A stretch of 64,000 nt of DNA. It comes from CAKAHY01 sp963522175 (GTDB taxonomy: Bacteria; Bacillota; Clostridia; Lachnospirales; Lachnospiraceae). The notes under the pieces are model-generated. The model was not told the DNA's origin, made no database searches, and was given only the letters and a program-made list of their open reading frames with translations. Below are positions 35,493 to 44,023 of this stretch, piece by piece (position 1 is the stretch's first letter; the number at the start of each line of letters is the position of its first letter). The stretch is from positions 288,324-352,323 of the forward strand of contig CAUQXC010000004.1 in NCBI GenBank assembly GCA_963522175.1. Direction: 5' to 3'. A program made the position numbers and the translations under genes.

Positions 35493-36242
35493 ATGTCAAG
35501 AAGAAAAATTATTGCGGGAAACTGGAAGATGAATATGACTCCTTCGGAGGCTGTAAAGCTTATCGGAGAGTTAAAGCCGCTTGTCGCTAACAATGAGGTT
35601 GATGTTATTTTCTGTGTTCCGGCTATAGATATTATCCCTGCGCTTGAAGCGACAAAGGGAACAAATATAAAAATAGGTGCCGAAAATATGTACTTTGAGA
35701 ATTCCGGAGCTTACACGGGTGAGATTTCTCCGGCAATGTTAAAGGATGTAGGCATAGAGTATGTTATAATAGGACATTCGGAGAGAAGAGAATACTTTGC
35801 GGAAACTGATGAAACTGTTAACAAGAAGGTTCTTAAGGCATTTGAATTCGGTATAACACCTATAGTATGTTGCGGTGAGACTCTTAAGCAAAGAGAGCAG
35901 GGCATAACAATAGACTTTATACGTCAGCAGATTAAGATTGCTTTCCAAAACGTAAGTGCGTCACAGGCTAAAACGGCGGTTATAGCTTATGAGCCTATTT
36001 GGGCTATAGGTACCGGAGTTACGGCTACGGTTGAGCAGGCACAGGAGGTTTGTGCAGCGGTAAGAAAATGTATAGCTGAAATTTATGATGAGGCTACTGC
36101 CGAGGCTATACGTGTTCAGTACGGCGGTTCCGTAAATGCGAAGAATGCGGCACAGCTTTTTGCTCAGGCGGATATAGACGGAGGTCTTGTAGGCGGTGCA
36201 AGCTTAAAGGCGGAGTTCGGAGATATAGTTAATTACAAGTAA
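35493..36242 (+). CDS. tpiA: Triosephosphate isomerase
   Basis: TIM-barrel enzyme of 249 residues that interconverts the two triose phosphates. Substrate Lys in AGNWKMN near residue 11, the general-acid His in IIGHSERR near 95, and the catalytic Glu in YEPIWAIGTG near 167, followed by the flexible loop. The C-terminal phosphate site shows as VQYGGSVN and GGLVGGASL. Ends the cluster; a strong terminator follows. Confidence 0.96.
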   Translation: MSRRKIIAGNWKMNMTPSEAVKLIGELKPLVANNEVDVIFCVPAIDIIPALEATKGTNIKIGAENMYFENSGAYTGEISPAMLKDVGIEYVIIGHSERREYFAETDETVNKKVLKAFEFGITPIVCCGETLKQREQGITIDFIRQQIKIAFQNVSASQAKTAVIAYEPIWAIGTGVTATVEQAQEVCAAVRKCIAEIYDEATAEAIRVQYGGSVNAKNAAQLFAQADIDGGLVGGASLKAEFGDIVNYK

Positions 36243-36253
36243 ATTTAGTTTAC

Positions 36254-36293
36254 AAAGGGCAGTATGAGACTTAGCTTTTACTGCCCTTTTTTC
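36254..36293 (+). terminator. Terminator after tpiA
   Basis: AAAGGGCAGTA (36254-36264) pairs perfectly with TACTGCCCTTT (36279-36289), then a T-run. Confidence 0.9.
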
Positions 36294-36311
36294 GTGGAGG
36301 AGCTTATTTAT

Positions 36312-36806
36312 ATGGATATAAGACTTGCTAATAAAGAAGATATAAATACAATACTTTCTTTGTATGAGGCGGCAAGGCGGTTCATGAAGGAAAACGGAAA
36401 CGGGGGACAGTGGAATGACAACTATCCCGCACTTGAAGATGTTGAAGAAGATATGCAAAAAAATAGATTGTATGTATGCGATGACGGCGGAGAAATTTTG
36501 GCTGTATTTTCTTATGAGTTTGCGGATGACCCGGATTATGCGGTAATCGACGGTGCATGGTTGGATGACAGTCCTTACGGTGTACTTCACAGAATAGCGA
36601 CGAAAAGAGGAACAAACGGGATAGGGGCATATTGCATAGACTATGCCTATAATGCCTGCGGAAACTTACGTATAGACACCCATGAGAATAACAAGCCTAT
36701 GAGGGGTTTACTCAAAAAGCTCGGCTTTACCGAGTGCGGTACGGTACAGGTAAGATACGGACGGGAAAGAATAGGCTATCAAAAGCGTAAAGAAACAAGG
36801 TTTTAG
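36312..36806 (+). CDS. GNAT-family N-acetyltransferase
   Basis: Acetyl-CoA dependent transferase of 164 residues. It starts MDIRLANKEDINTILSLYEAA; the cofactor segment lies near residues 95-115 (RIATKRGTNGIGAYCIDYA), and NLRIDTHENNKPMRGLLKKLGF is the typical C-terminal strand-helix. GGAGG lies 11 bases before ATG 36312. The longer frame from 36264 lies within the terminator and is rejected. Substrate unknown. It stands between the glycolysis and branched-chain amino acid genes with no clear link to either. Confidence 0.85.
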   Translation: MDIRLANKEDINTILSLYEAARRFMKENGNGGQWNDNYPALEDVEEDMQKNRLYVCDDGGEILAVFSYEFADDPDYAVIDGAWLDDSPYGVLHRIATKRGTNGIGAYCIDYAYNACGNLRIDTHENNKPMRGLLKKLGFTECGTVQVRYGRERIGYQKRKETRF

Positions 36807-36843
36807 ATAGCAAAAGCTTATAGCCGCCATAAATTATGGATAG

Positions 36844-36872
36844 TTGACATTTATATAATGACTTGTTAATAT
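36844..36872 (+). promoter_or_regulatory. Promoter of ilvN-ilvC
   Basis: TTGACA (36844-36849), 17 bases, TAATAT (36867-36872). The leader is about 40 bases, too short for a T-box or leader-peptide attenuator. Confidence 0.6.
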
Positions 36873-36917
36873 TATACGAAGCATTGTTAAGAGCTATTGT
36901 TGGTAGGAGGAAAAATT

Positions 36918-37415
36918 ATGAGAATAGTACTCTCTTTGTTGGTAGACAATACAGCCGGTGTTTTGAGCCGCGTTGCCGGTTTATTTTCCAGAAGAGGATA
37001 TAATATAGAGTCTTTGACTGTAGGGGAAACCTTTAATCCCAAGTATTCAAGAATGACCGTCGTTTCGGACGGTGATGAAGAAACCCTTATACAAATAGAG
37101 CATCAGTTAAGGAAGCTTGAAGATGTTAGGGATATAAAGATTCTAAAAAAAGGTCAGAGCGTATACAGAGAGCTCATGATGGTTAAGGTAAAGGCAAATG
37201 CAAGCCAGAGACAGGCTATCAGTGCGGTTGCCGAAATTTTCAGAGCCACCATAGTCGATGTGTCGAAGGAAAGTCTCACCGTAATGATGACGGGAGACAA
37301 GGATAAGCTGGAGGCTATTATAAGCCTTTTGGAGGATTACGAAATATTGGAGCTGGCAAGAACGGGACTTACAGGCTTGTCAAGGGGCTGTGAAAATATT
37401 ACATATTTGAAATAG
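36918..37415 (+). CDS. ilvN: Acetolactate synthase small (regulatory) subunit
   Basis: Regulatory subunit of 165 residues that activates the large subunit and makes it sensitive to valine. An ACT domain covers residues 1-75 (LLVDNTAGVLSRVAGLFSRRG), followed by the C-terminal ALS_ss_C domain. ATG 36918 has TAGGAGG 7 bases upstream. It is 20 bases before ilvC. The large subunit is not next to it and must be encoded outside the window, which is less common. Confidence 0.92.
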   Translation: MRIVLSLLVDNTAGVLSRVAGLFSRRGYNIESLTVGETFNPKYSRMTVVSDGDEETLIQIEHQLRKLEDVRDIKILKKGQSVYRELMMVKVKANASQRQAISAVAEIFRATIVDVSKESLTVMMTGDKDKLEAIISLLEDYEILELARTGLTGLSRGCENITYLK

Positions 37416-37435
37416 TATTATAAGGAGGCAAAAAT

Positions 37436-38455
37436 ATGTCAAGAATTTATTATCAGGAGGACTGCAACTTAGCAAATCTCGAAGGTAAAACGATAGCCGT
37501 TATCGGTTACGGAAGCCAAGGGCACGCTCATGCACTCAATGCAAAGGATAGCGGCTGTAAGGTTATTATAGGTTTGTATGAAGGCAGTAAATCATGGGAA
37601 AAGGCAAAGAAAGCGGGCTTTGAGGTGTATACCGCGGCAGAGGCGACAAAGCGTGCCGACATTATCATGATTCTTATAAATGACGAGCTTCAGGCTAAGC
37701 TTTACAAGGAGAGCATAGAGCCTAATTTAGCTGAGGGTAAGATGCTTATGTTTGCCCACGGATTCAATGTTCATTTCGGTTGCATTACAGCTCCTGAGAA
37801 TGTTGATGTTACCATGATAGCTCCTAAGGGTCCGGGTCATACTGTAAGAAGTGAGTACCTTGAAGGTAAGGGAGTACCTTGTCTTGTAGCGGTTGAGCAG
37901 GATGCGAGCGGAAAAGCTCTTGAAATTGCATTGGCATACGCTGCGGCTATAGGAGGAGCAAGAGCCGGAGTTCTTGAAACCGACTTCAGAACCGAAACGG
38001 AAACCGACCTTTTCGGTGAGCAGGCTGTTTTGTGCGGCGGTGTTTGTGCGCTTATGCAGGCGGGCTACGAGACCTTGGTTGAAGCGGGTTATGATCCGAG
38101 AAATGCATATTTTGAGTGTATACATGAGATGAAGCTTATTGTAGACCTTATTTATCAGTCGGGCTTTGCAGGAATGAGATATTCCATATCAAATACGGCT
38201 GAATACGGCGATTATATAACAGGACCTAAGATAATTACGGAAGATACCAAAAAAGCCATGAAAAAGATTCTTTCAAATATCCAAGACGGTACTTTTGCAA
38301 AAGACTTTTTACTTGATATGTCGGATGCGGGAAAACAGGTACATTTTAAAGCAATGAGAAAGCTTGCGACTGAGCATCCTTCGGAAAAGGTAGGAGAAGA
38401 AATTCGTAAGCTCTACAGCTGGAATAATGAAGAAGATAAGCTGATAAATAATTAA
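37436..38455 (+). CDS. ilvC: Ketol-acid reductoisomerase
   Basis: Class I enzyme of 339 residues that makes dihydroxy acids in valine, leucine and isoleucine synthesis. The nucleotide-binding motif GYGSQGHAHALN lies near residue 24. The cofactor loop reads GLYEGSKSW: Tyr-Glu stand where NADPH enzymes usually have Arg and another basic or polar residue, which suggests use of NADH (inference). Metal ligands lie in the EVD-type region seen here as ETDFRTETETDLFGEQ, with ECIHEMKLIVDL further on. A perfect terminator follows. Confidence 0.94.
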   Translation: MSRIYYQEDCNLANLEGKTIAVIGYGSQGHAHALNAKDSGCKVIIGLYEGSKSWEKAKKAGFEVYTAAEATKRADIIMILINDELQAKLYKESIEPNLAEGKMLMFAHGFNVHFGCITAPENVDVTMIAPKGPGHTVRSEYLEGKGVPCLVAVEQDASGKALEIALAYAAAIGGARAGVLETDFRTETETDLFGEQAVLCGGVCALMQAGYETLVEAGYDPRNAYFECIHEMKLIVDLIYQSGFAGMRYSISNTAEYGDYITGPKIITEDTKKAMKKILSNIQDGTFAKDFLLDMSDAGKQVHFKAMRKLATEHPSEKVGEEIRKLYSWNNEEDKLINN

Positions 38456-38469
38456 TAAGTTTGTTTCGG

Positions 38470-38512
38470 ACTGCCAAAATACAGGAGTATATTTGTATTT
38501 TGGCAGTTTTTT
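38470..38512 (+). terminator. Terminator after ilvC
   Basis: ACTGCCAAAATACA (38470-38483) pairs with TGTATTTTGGCAGT (38494-38507), then TTTTTT. Confidence 0.93.
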
Positions 38513-38561
38513 AATCTGCAAAAACTTAGATAAAAAAATAACGATTTTTTGTCTTACATGA

Positions 38562-38590
38562 TTGAAAAAAATAACGACTTGTTATACAAT
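38562..38590 (+). promoter_or_regulatory. Promoter of the carboxyltransferase/decarboxylase operon
   Basis: TTGAAA (38562-38567), 17 bases, TACAAT (38585-38590). Two near copies of AAAAAATAACGA (around 38534 and 38566), the second overlapping the spacer, may be a regulator site. Confidence 0.6.
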
Positions 38591-38660
38591 GGACGTGATT
38601 TCTTTTGTTTTTCATAATAATTGAAAGAGAAGATTTATATAATATACGGAGGTTAGCAAT

Positions 38661-40112
38661 ATGGATCAGGCAAATATGTCTAATGCCACAGAACGGATTA
38701 AAAGGCTTTTGGATGCCGGAAGCTTTGTAGAAATAGGATCATATATAAGAGCGCGCAATACGGATTTTAATATGAATTCAATAGATACGCCGGCGGACGG
38801 TGTCATTACCGGATATGGAAGTATTGACGGAAATTTGGTGTATGTATATAGTCAGGATGCCGAGGTTTTAGGCGGCTCCATGGGAGAAATGCATGCAAAA
38901 AAGATAGTAAACATATATTCTCAGGCTATGAAAATGGGAGCACCCGTAATAGGTCTTATTGACTGTGCGGGACTTAGACTTCAGGAAGCGACGGATGCCC
39001 TTGATGCGTTCGGAAAGCTTTATCTGGCGCAGGCAACGGCAAGCGGAGTCATACCTCAATTTAAGCTCGTTTTCGGCTATGCGGGTGGAGGAATGGCTGT
39101 AAGTCTCGGAATGGATGATTTCGTATTTATGGCTGAAAATGCCAAGGTTTTTGTCAATTCACCTAATGCTTTGCAGGGAAATTATGAAAGCAAATGCGAT
39201 ACATCCTGCGTGAAATTTCATTCAAGCGAAAGCGGAGCCGCAGATTTTTGGGGCAGTGAAGAAGAGGCGACGGCTAAGTTGAGAGAGCTTATAAGTATTT
39301 TACCGTCAAGTAATGAAGATAATATGTCTTACGGGGAGTGCGATGACGACCTCAACAGACTTGTACCGGAGGCAAAGGCTTATACAAAGGATACGCTTCT
39401 TTTGCTTAAAAGCATTTCGGATGACAACTATTTTTATGAGCTTAAAAAGGGTTATGCGAGGGAAATGCTCACAGGCTTTATAAGGCTGAACGGAAATACC
39501 GTGGGTTGTGTCGCAAACAGAAGTGAAATTTTAAATGAAGCGGGTGAGGTTAGCGAAAGCTTTGAGGCGAAGCTTAACAAAAAGTCGGTAGATAAGGCGA
39601 AAAATTTCGTTACCTTCTGCGATGCCTTTAATATTCCTATATTGAGCCTTGTCAATGTAGAGGGCTATAACGCTAAAAAGTGTACAGAAAAGCATATGAT
39701 TAAGTCGGCGGCAGCTCTTACCTACGCATTTGCAAATGCAAGTGTTCCTAAAGTAAGCATAGTTGTCGGAAAAGCCTACGGAAGCGCATATCTTATAATG
39801 AATTCAAAGTCTATAGGAGCGGATATAGTTTATGCTTATCCGAATGCAAGTATAGGTATGATGGATGCCGAAAGTGCGGTAAAGATAATGTATGCAAAGG
39901 AGCTGGAAGAGTCGAGCGACAGTCCGGCACTTTTGAAAGAGAAAAAAGCAGCTTATGAAGAGCTTCAGGGAAGTGCTTTGGCAGCCGCAAGAAGAGGTTA
40001 TGTAGATGACATTATAGAGCCTGAGCAGACAAGAAAAAGGGTTATAGCGGCTTTTGAAATGCTTTTTACCAAGCAAGAGGACAGACCGGCAAAAAAGCAT
40101 GGTACGGTTTAG
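38661..40112 (+). CDS. Acyl-CoA carboxyltransferase subunit (12S / decarboxylase alpha type)
   Basis: Carboxyltransferase of 483 residues with two crotonase-like halves. It moves CO2 between biotin and an acyl-CoA such as methylmalonyl-CoA. The N-terminal half has the YSQDAEVLGGSMGEMHAKKI type segment (residues about 60-80) and GYAGGGMAVSLG; the C-terminal half has NVEGYNA, KAYGSAYLIMNSK and YPNASIGMMDAE. It is a little shorter than the usual 510 residues. It heads an operon with OadG-like, BCCP, beta and 5S subunits. Substrate (methylmalonyl-, malonyl- or glutaconyl-CoA) is not certain. Confidence 0.85.
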   Translation: MDQANMSNATERIKRLLDAGSFVEIGSYIRARNTDFNMNSIDTPADGVITGYGSIDGNLVYVYSQDAEVLGGSMGEMHAKKIVNIYSQAMKMGAPVIGLIDCAGLRLQEATDALDAFGKLYLAQATASGVIPQFKLVFGYAGGGMAVSLGMDDFVFMAENAKVFVNSPNALQGNYESKCDTSCVKFHSSESGAADFWGSEEEATAKLRELISILPSSNEDNMSYGECDDDLNRLVPEAKAYTKDTLLLLKSISDDNYFYELKKGYAREMLTGFIRLNGNTVGCVANRSEILNEAGEVSESFEAKLNKKSVDKAKNFVTFCDAFNIPILSLVNVEGYNAKKCTEKHMIKSAAALTYAFANASVPKVSIVVGKAYGSAYLIMNSKSIGADIVYAYPNASIGMMDAESAVKIMYAKELEESSDSPALLKEKKAAYEELQGSALAAARRGYVDDIIEPEQTRKRVIAAFEMLFTKQEDRPAKKHGTV

Positions 40113-40124
40113 AGAGGTAGTGCT

Positions 40125-40904
40125 ATGAAAAAAATACTCAAAAAAACGGCGTGGCTTCTGTTAAGCCTGTGTTTGCTTGTGTTTGTATCGGCATGCGTAA
40201 AAGCGGGAAATGAAAAAGAAACGGGACAAGCGGGAACACAGCTTTCCGATGAGTTGAAACAAAAAATCACAAATATTTCCGAGCAGCTTTCCGAAAATCT
40301 TTTTGCTTTGGATGATGAGCAATTTGATAAAAACATTGATTCCGCAAATAAGAGCGGTGAAAAGCAGTTAGCCGATTCACTGAATAATTTTAAGATGAGC
40401 AGAAAAGAAATCGGAGATTTAAAGACAAGTTCTATGGATACGGCTGTTATTACGGAGGATGAAGACTCTTATACCTTCAGTATTGAGGTTACGGGAACTG
40501 AAAGAAAAGCAAATTTAAAAATAAGCTACAACAAGGAGCTAAGCAATATAAAGCTTATTTCACTGAACCCCGAATACAGTATTTCCGAAAAGCTTTCTAA
40601 AGCGGGACTCAACACGTTCATAGGTATGGGAACGGTGTTTGTGATATTGATATTCATTATTATGCTCATCAGTTTGTTTAAGTACATAAGTATAATAGAA
40701 AAGAGATTCGCAAAAACTTATCCGATTAAGGAGACTCCGGAGGAAGTAACGGTAAGTCAAAATGATTTGATGAAGGATGAGGAGCTTGTTGCCGTGATCA
40801 CCGCCGCAATAGCCGCATATGAGGAGCAGGCTGATGAGGTTAAAGGTGATGACGGGCTTATAGTCAGAAGTCTGAAAAGAAAAAATAGAAAAAAGAATTT
40901 TTAG
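40125..40904 (+). CDS. OadG-type decarboxylase subunit fused to a lipoprotein-like domain
   Basis: Protein of 259 residues. The N-terminus has a lipoprotein signal (LLLSLCLLVFVSAC), followed by an extracytoplasmic domain of about 140 residues. One membrane helix at about 163-187 (GMGTVFVILIFIIMLISLF) and a cytoplasmic tail rich in charge follow. The helix-plus-tail part is like the gamma subunit OadG, which assembles Na+-translocating decarboxylases; the usual OadG is only about 80-120 residues. The outer domain is therefore an addition of unknown role, perhaps near the Na+ exit. It lies 12 bases after the 12S gene. Confidence 0.75.
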   Translation: MKKILKKTAWLLLSLCLLVFVSACVKAGNEKETGQAGTQLSDELKQKITNISEQLSENLFALDDEQFDKNIDSANKSGEKQLADSLNNFKMSRKEIGDLKTSSMDTAVITEDEDSYTFSIEVTGTERKANLKISYNKELSNIKLISLNPEYSISEKLSKAGLNTFIGMGTVFVILIFIIMLISLFKYISIIEKRFAKTYPIKETPEEVTVSQNDLMKDEELVAVITAAIAAYEEQADEVKGDDGLIVRSLKRKNRKKNF

Positions 40905-40916
40905 GAGGAAGCAAAA

Positions 40917-41279
40917 ATGAAAAATTATACGGTTACGGTTAACGGTAATATATATAATGTCAGTGTTGAGGAGAACGGCAGTATAAGCTCCTTAAAGCAG
41001 GAAAGCGTAAGCTCTCCGATGCCTAAGCTGTCACAAAGCGAGACAAAAATAGCATCTGGAGGCGGAAACATAAAGGTGGAAGCACCTATGGCGGGAAAGA
41101 TACTCGATATAAAAACAAAAGTGGGGGCAAGCGTAAAAAAAGGTGAAGTTTTACTCATACTTGAGGCTATGAAAATGGAAAATGAAATAGTGGCTCCCGG
41201 TGATGCTGTTGTTGCAAGCGTAGATGTATCCGTGGGTGACAGCGTGGAAATTTCACAAATTCTCGCCACATTAAACTAG
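40917..41279 (+). CDS. Biotin carboxyl carrier protein
   Basis: Biotin carrier of 120 residues. The C-terminal biotinyl domain has the target lysine in LEAMKMENEIVAP (about residue 84). The N-terminus (MKNYTVTVNGNIYNVSVEE) is the usual strand before a Ser-rich linker. It carries CO2 between the carboxyltransferases and the beta subunit in the membrane. AGGAGG precedes ATG 40917. Confidence 0.92.
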   Translation: MKNYTVTVNGNIYNVSVEENGSISSLKQESVSSPMPKLSQSETKIASGGGNIKVEAPMAGKILDIKTKVGASVKKGEVLLILEAMKMENEIVAPGDAVVASVDVSVGDSVEISQILATLN

Positions 41280-41317
41280 TCGTTTTAAATAAAAAAACGA
41301 CGGAGAAAGGATTTAAA

Positions 41318-42469
41318 ATGAATTATATTATTACAACCTTGGATAATTTGATTCACCAGACAGCTTTTTTTGACATAAGCGGCGGAAATATTCTGATGAT
41401 AGGTATAGCCTGTGTATTTTTGTATCTTGCCATAAAAAAGGGTTTTGAACCCTTGCTTTTGATACCTATATCCTTCGGAATGCTTCTTGTAAATATATAT
41501 CCCCAGATTATGGCAAGACCTGAGGAAACAAGTAACGGAGTGGGCGGACTTTTACATTATTTCTTCTTACTTGATGAGTGGAGCATATTCCCTTCACTCA
41601 TATTTATGGGTGTAGGAGCGCAGACCGACTTCGGTCCCCTGATTGCAAATCCTAAAAGCTTCCTTCTGGGAGCGGCGGCGCAGTTCGGCATATATGTAGC
41701 ATATTTTATGGCTATCTTCCTCGGCTTCGGAGACAAGGCTGCGGCAGCCATATCCATAATAGGAGGAGCCGACGGGCCGACCTCCATATTCCTTGCAGGG
41801 AAACTCGGTCAAAGTGAGTTTATGGGACCTATAGCGGTTGCGGCATACTCGTACATGGCTTTGGTACCTATAATTCAGCCGCCTATAATGAAGCTGTTTA
41901 CGACGGAAAAGGAAAGACAAATTAAAATGGAACAGCTCAGACCTGTTTCAAAGCTTGAAAAGATACTGTTTCCTATAGTTGTAACCATAGTGGTCTGTCT
42001 TATTTTGCCGTCAACCGCTCCTCTTGTAGGTATGCTTATGCTTGGAAACCTGTTTAAGGAAAGCGGTGTTGTAAAGCAGCTTACCGAAACATCCGCAAAT
42101 GCCCTTATGTACATAGTTGTTATACTTTTGGGCGTATCTGTCGGTGCAACCACTTCGGCTGAAGTTTTCTTGAAGCTCACTACGCTTAAAATAGTATTTT
42201 TAGGCTTGCTGGCTTTTATATTCGGTACCTTTGCCGGAGTAATATTCGGAAAGATTATGTGCAAGCTTTCGGGTGGAAAAATAAACCCACTCATAGGTTC
42301 GGCGGGAGTTTCGGCTGTTCCTATGGCGGCAAGAGTGTCACAAAAGGTCGGAGCCGAGGCGGATCCTACAAACTTTCTGTTGATGCATGCTATGGGACCG
42401 AACGTTGCCGGAGTTATAGGAACCGCCGTTGCGGCAGGTACATTTATGGCGATATTCGGGGTTAAATAA
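41318..42469 (+). CDS. Na+-translocating decarboxylase beta subunit
   Basis: Membrane protein of 383 residues with about nine helices. It removes CO2 from carboxybiotin and uses the energy to pump Na+ outwards. The key motif IGGADGPTSIFLAGKL near residues 147-162 holds the Asp that binds Na+. Other typical segments are SAGVSAVPMAARV and DPTNFLLMHAMGPNVAG. The gap before it contains GTCGTTTT and AAACGAC, a small hairpin. Confidence 0.94.
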   Translation: MNYIITTLDNLIHQTAFFDISGGNILMIGIACVFLYLAIKKGFEPLLLIPISFGMLLVNIYPQIMARPEETSNGVGGLLHYFFLLDEWSIFPSLIFMGVGAQTDFGPLIANPKSFLLGAAAQFGIYVAYFMAIFLGFGDKAAAAISIIGGADGPTSIFLAGKLGQSEFMGPIAVAAYSYMALVPIIQPPIMKLFTTEKERQIKMEQLRPVSKLEKILFPIVVTIVVCLILPSTAPLVGMLMLGNLFKESGVVKQLTETSANALMYIVVILLGVSVGATTSAEVFLKLTTLKIVFLGLLAFIFGTFAGVIFGKIMCKLSGGKINPLIGSAGVSAVPMAARVSQKVGAEADPTNFLLMHAMGPNVAGVIGTAVAAGTFMAIFGVK

Positions 42470-42482
42470 AAGGAGAATGATT

Positions 42483-43895
42483 ATGGCGGAAAACAAAAAT
42501 AAAAGAGTGCAGATAGTAGAAACGGTTTTGAGGGATGCACATCAGTCACTCATTGCGACCCGTATGACTACCGAGGAAATGCTTCCGATAATAGATAAAA
42601 TGGACAAGGTAGGCTACAGAGCCGTAGAATGTTGGGGTGGAGCTACTTTCGATGCCTGTCTCAGGTTTTTGAAGGAAGATCCGTGGATAAGACTCAGAAA
42701 GCTAAAAGACGGATTTAAGAATACGAAGCTGCAGATGCTTTTCAGAGGACAAAATATTTTAGGATATAATCATTATGCAGATGATGTGGTTGAGTATTTT
42801 GTGAAAAAATCGGTTGCTAACGGAATAGATATAATACGTATATTTGACTGTTTGAACGATATAAGGAATCTTAAGACGGCGGTTGACGCCTGCAATAAAG
42901 AAGGAGCGGAGTCTCAGGTGGCGCTTTGCTACACCTTGGGAGATGCCTATACTATCGAGTATTGGAAGGATATAGCAAAAAGAATCGAGGATATGGGAGC
43001 AAAATCTCTTTGTATAAAAGATATGGCGGGACTCCTTACTCCTTATGCGGCATCATCGCTTGTAGGAGCATTGAAAGAGACCGTAAGCTTACCTATAGAC
43101 GTTCATACCCATTACACTTCGGGTGTGGCGGCAATGTCCTGCTTAAAAGCCGTAGAGGCGGGAGCGGATATCATTGACACCGCAATATCCCCGTTTGCGC
43201 TTGGAACAAGCCAGCCGGCCACGGAGGTTATGGTTGAAACTTTGAGAGGAAGCGATTACGATACGGGACTTGACTTGGGGCTTTTGTCGGAAATATCGGC
43301 ATACTTTGCTCCTTTGAGAGAAAAATATATTAAGAACGGAACCCTTAATACAAAGGTATTGGGTGTTAATATAAACACACTAAGATATCAGGTTCCGGGA
43401 GGAATGCTTTCAAATCTTATCAGCCAGCTTAAGGAAGCGGGAAAAGAGGATAAGTACTTGGAGGTTCTTGAAGAAATTCCGAGAGTCAGAAAGGACTTCG
43501 GTGAACCGCCTTTAGTAACACCGTCATCACAGATAGTCGGAACTCAGGCTGTTATGAACGTTCTCTCGGGTGAAAGATATAAGATAGTTCCTAAAGAATC
43601 CAAAAAGATAATGCTCGGAGAATTCGGACAGAGCGTTATGCCGTTTAATGAGGAGATACAAAAAAAGATTATAGGGGAAGAAACGCCTATAAGTGTAAGG
43701 CCGGCAGACCTTATAGAGCCTCAGCTTGAACAGTTTGAAAAGGAGTGTGCTTTGTGGAAGCAGCAGGATGAGGATGTGCTAAGTTATGCTCTTTTTCCTA
43801 AGGTTGCCAAGGAGTTTTTTGAATACAGGCAGGCACAGCAGACGGGAATGGATATTTCCAAAGCGGATACAAAAAGCAAAGCATATCCCGTTTAA
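42483..43895 (+). CDS. Oxaloacetate/pyruvate carboxyltransferase (5S / OadA type)
   Basis: TIM-barrel carboxyltransferase of 470 residues that moves CO2 between oxaloacetate/pyruvate and biotin. The segment ETVLRDAHQSLIATRMTTEE is near the start. The metal ligands are in DVHTHYTSG, and the carbamylated Lys is in LCIKDMAGLLTP. It has no biotin domain of its own (unlike OadA) and would use the separate BCCP. ATG 42483 is chosen because GGAG lies 7 bases upstream; ATG 42477 and 42429 are less likely. With the 12S-like gene it makes a transcarboxylase-like set. Confidence 0.92.
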   Translation: MAENKNKRVQIVETVLRDAHQSLIATRMTTEEMLPIIDKMDKVGYRAVECWGGATFDACLRFLKEDPWIRLRKLKDGFKNTKLQMLFRGQNILGYNHYADDVVEYFVKKSVANGIDIIRIFDCLNDIRNLKTAVDACNKEGAESQVALCYTLGDAYTIEYWKDIAKRIEDMGAKSLCIKDMAGLLTPYAASSLVGALKETVSLPIDVHTHYTSGVAAMSCLKAVEAGADIIDTAISPFALGTSQPATEVMVETLRGSDYDTGLDLGLLSEISAYFAPLREKYIKNGTLNTKVLGVNINTLRYQVPGGMLSNLISQLKEAGKEDKYLEVLEEIPRVRKDFGEPPLVTPSSQIVGTQAVMNVLSGERYKIVPKESKKIMLGEFGQSVMPFNEEIQKKIIGEETPISVRPADLIEPQLEQFEKECALWKQQDEDVLSYALFPKVAKEFFEYRQAQQTGMDISKADTKSKAYPV

Positions 43896-43927
43896 ATAAT
43901 TACTTCATTATATTGGTTCTTTATCGT

Positions 43928-43957
43928 AAGGAGAGCGTAAGAAATTCCGCTCTCCTT
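43928..43957 (+). terminator. Terminator after the carboxyltransferase operon
   Basis: AAGGAGAGCG (43928-43937) pairs perfectly with CGCTCTCCTT (43948-43957). The T-run is short. Confidence 0.75.
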
Positions 43958-44023
43958 TATGATATTATAGAGGGAAAACAGATATTTTAACCAATATATA
44001 TAACTAAAAATTTATGAAGAGGG

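Noticed and set aside
36264..36311. Longer N-terminus of the GNAT protein
   Set aside because: These codons lie in the tpiA terminator stem; ATG 36312 is the sensible start.
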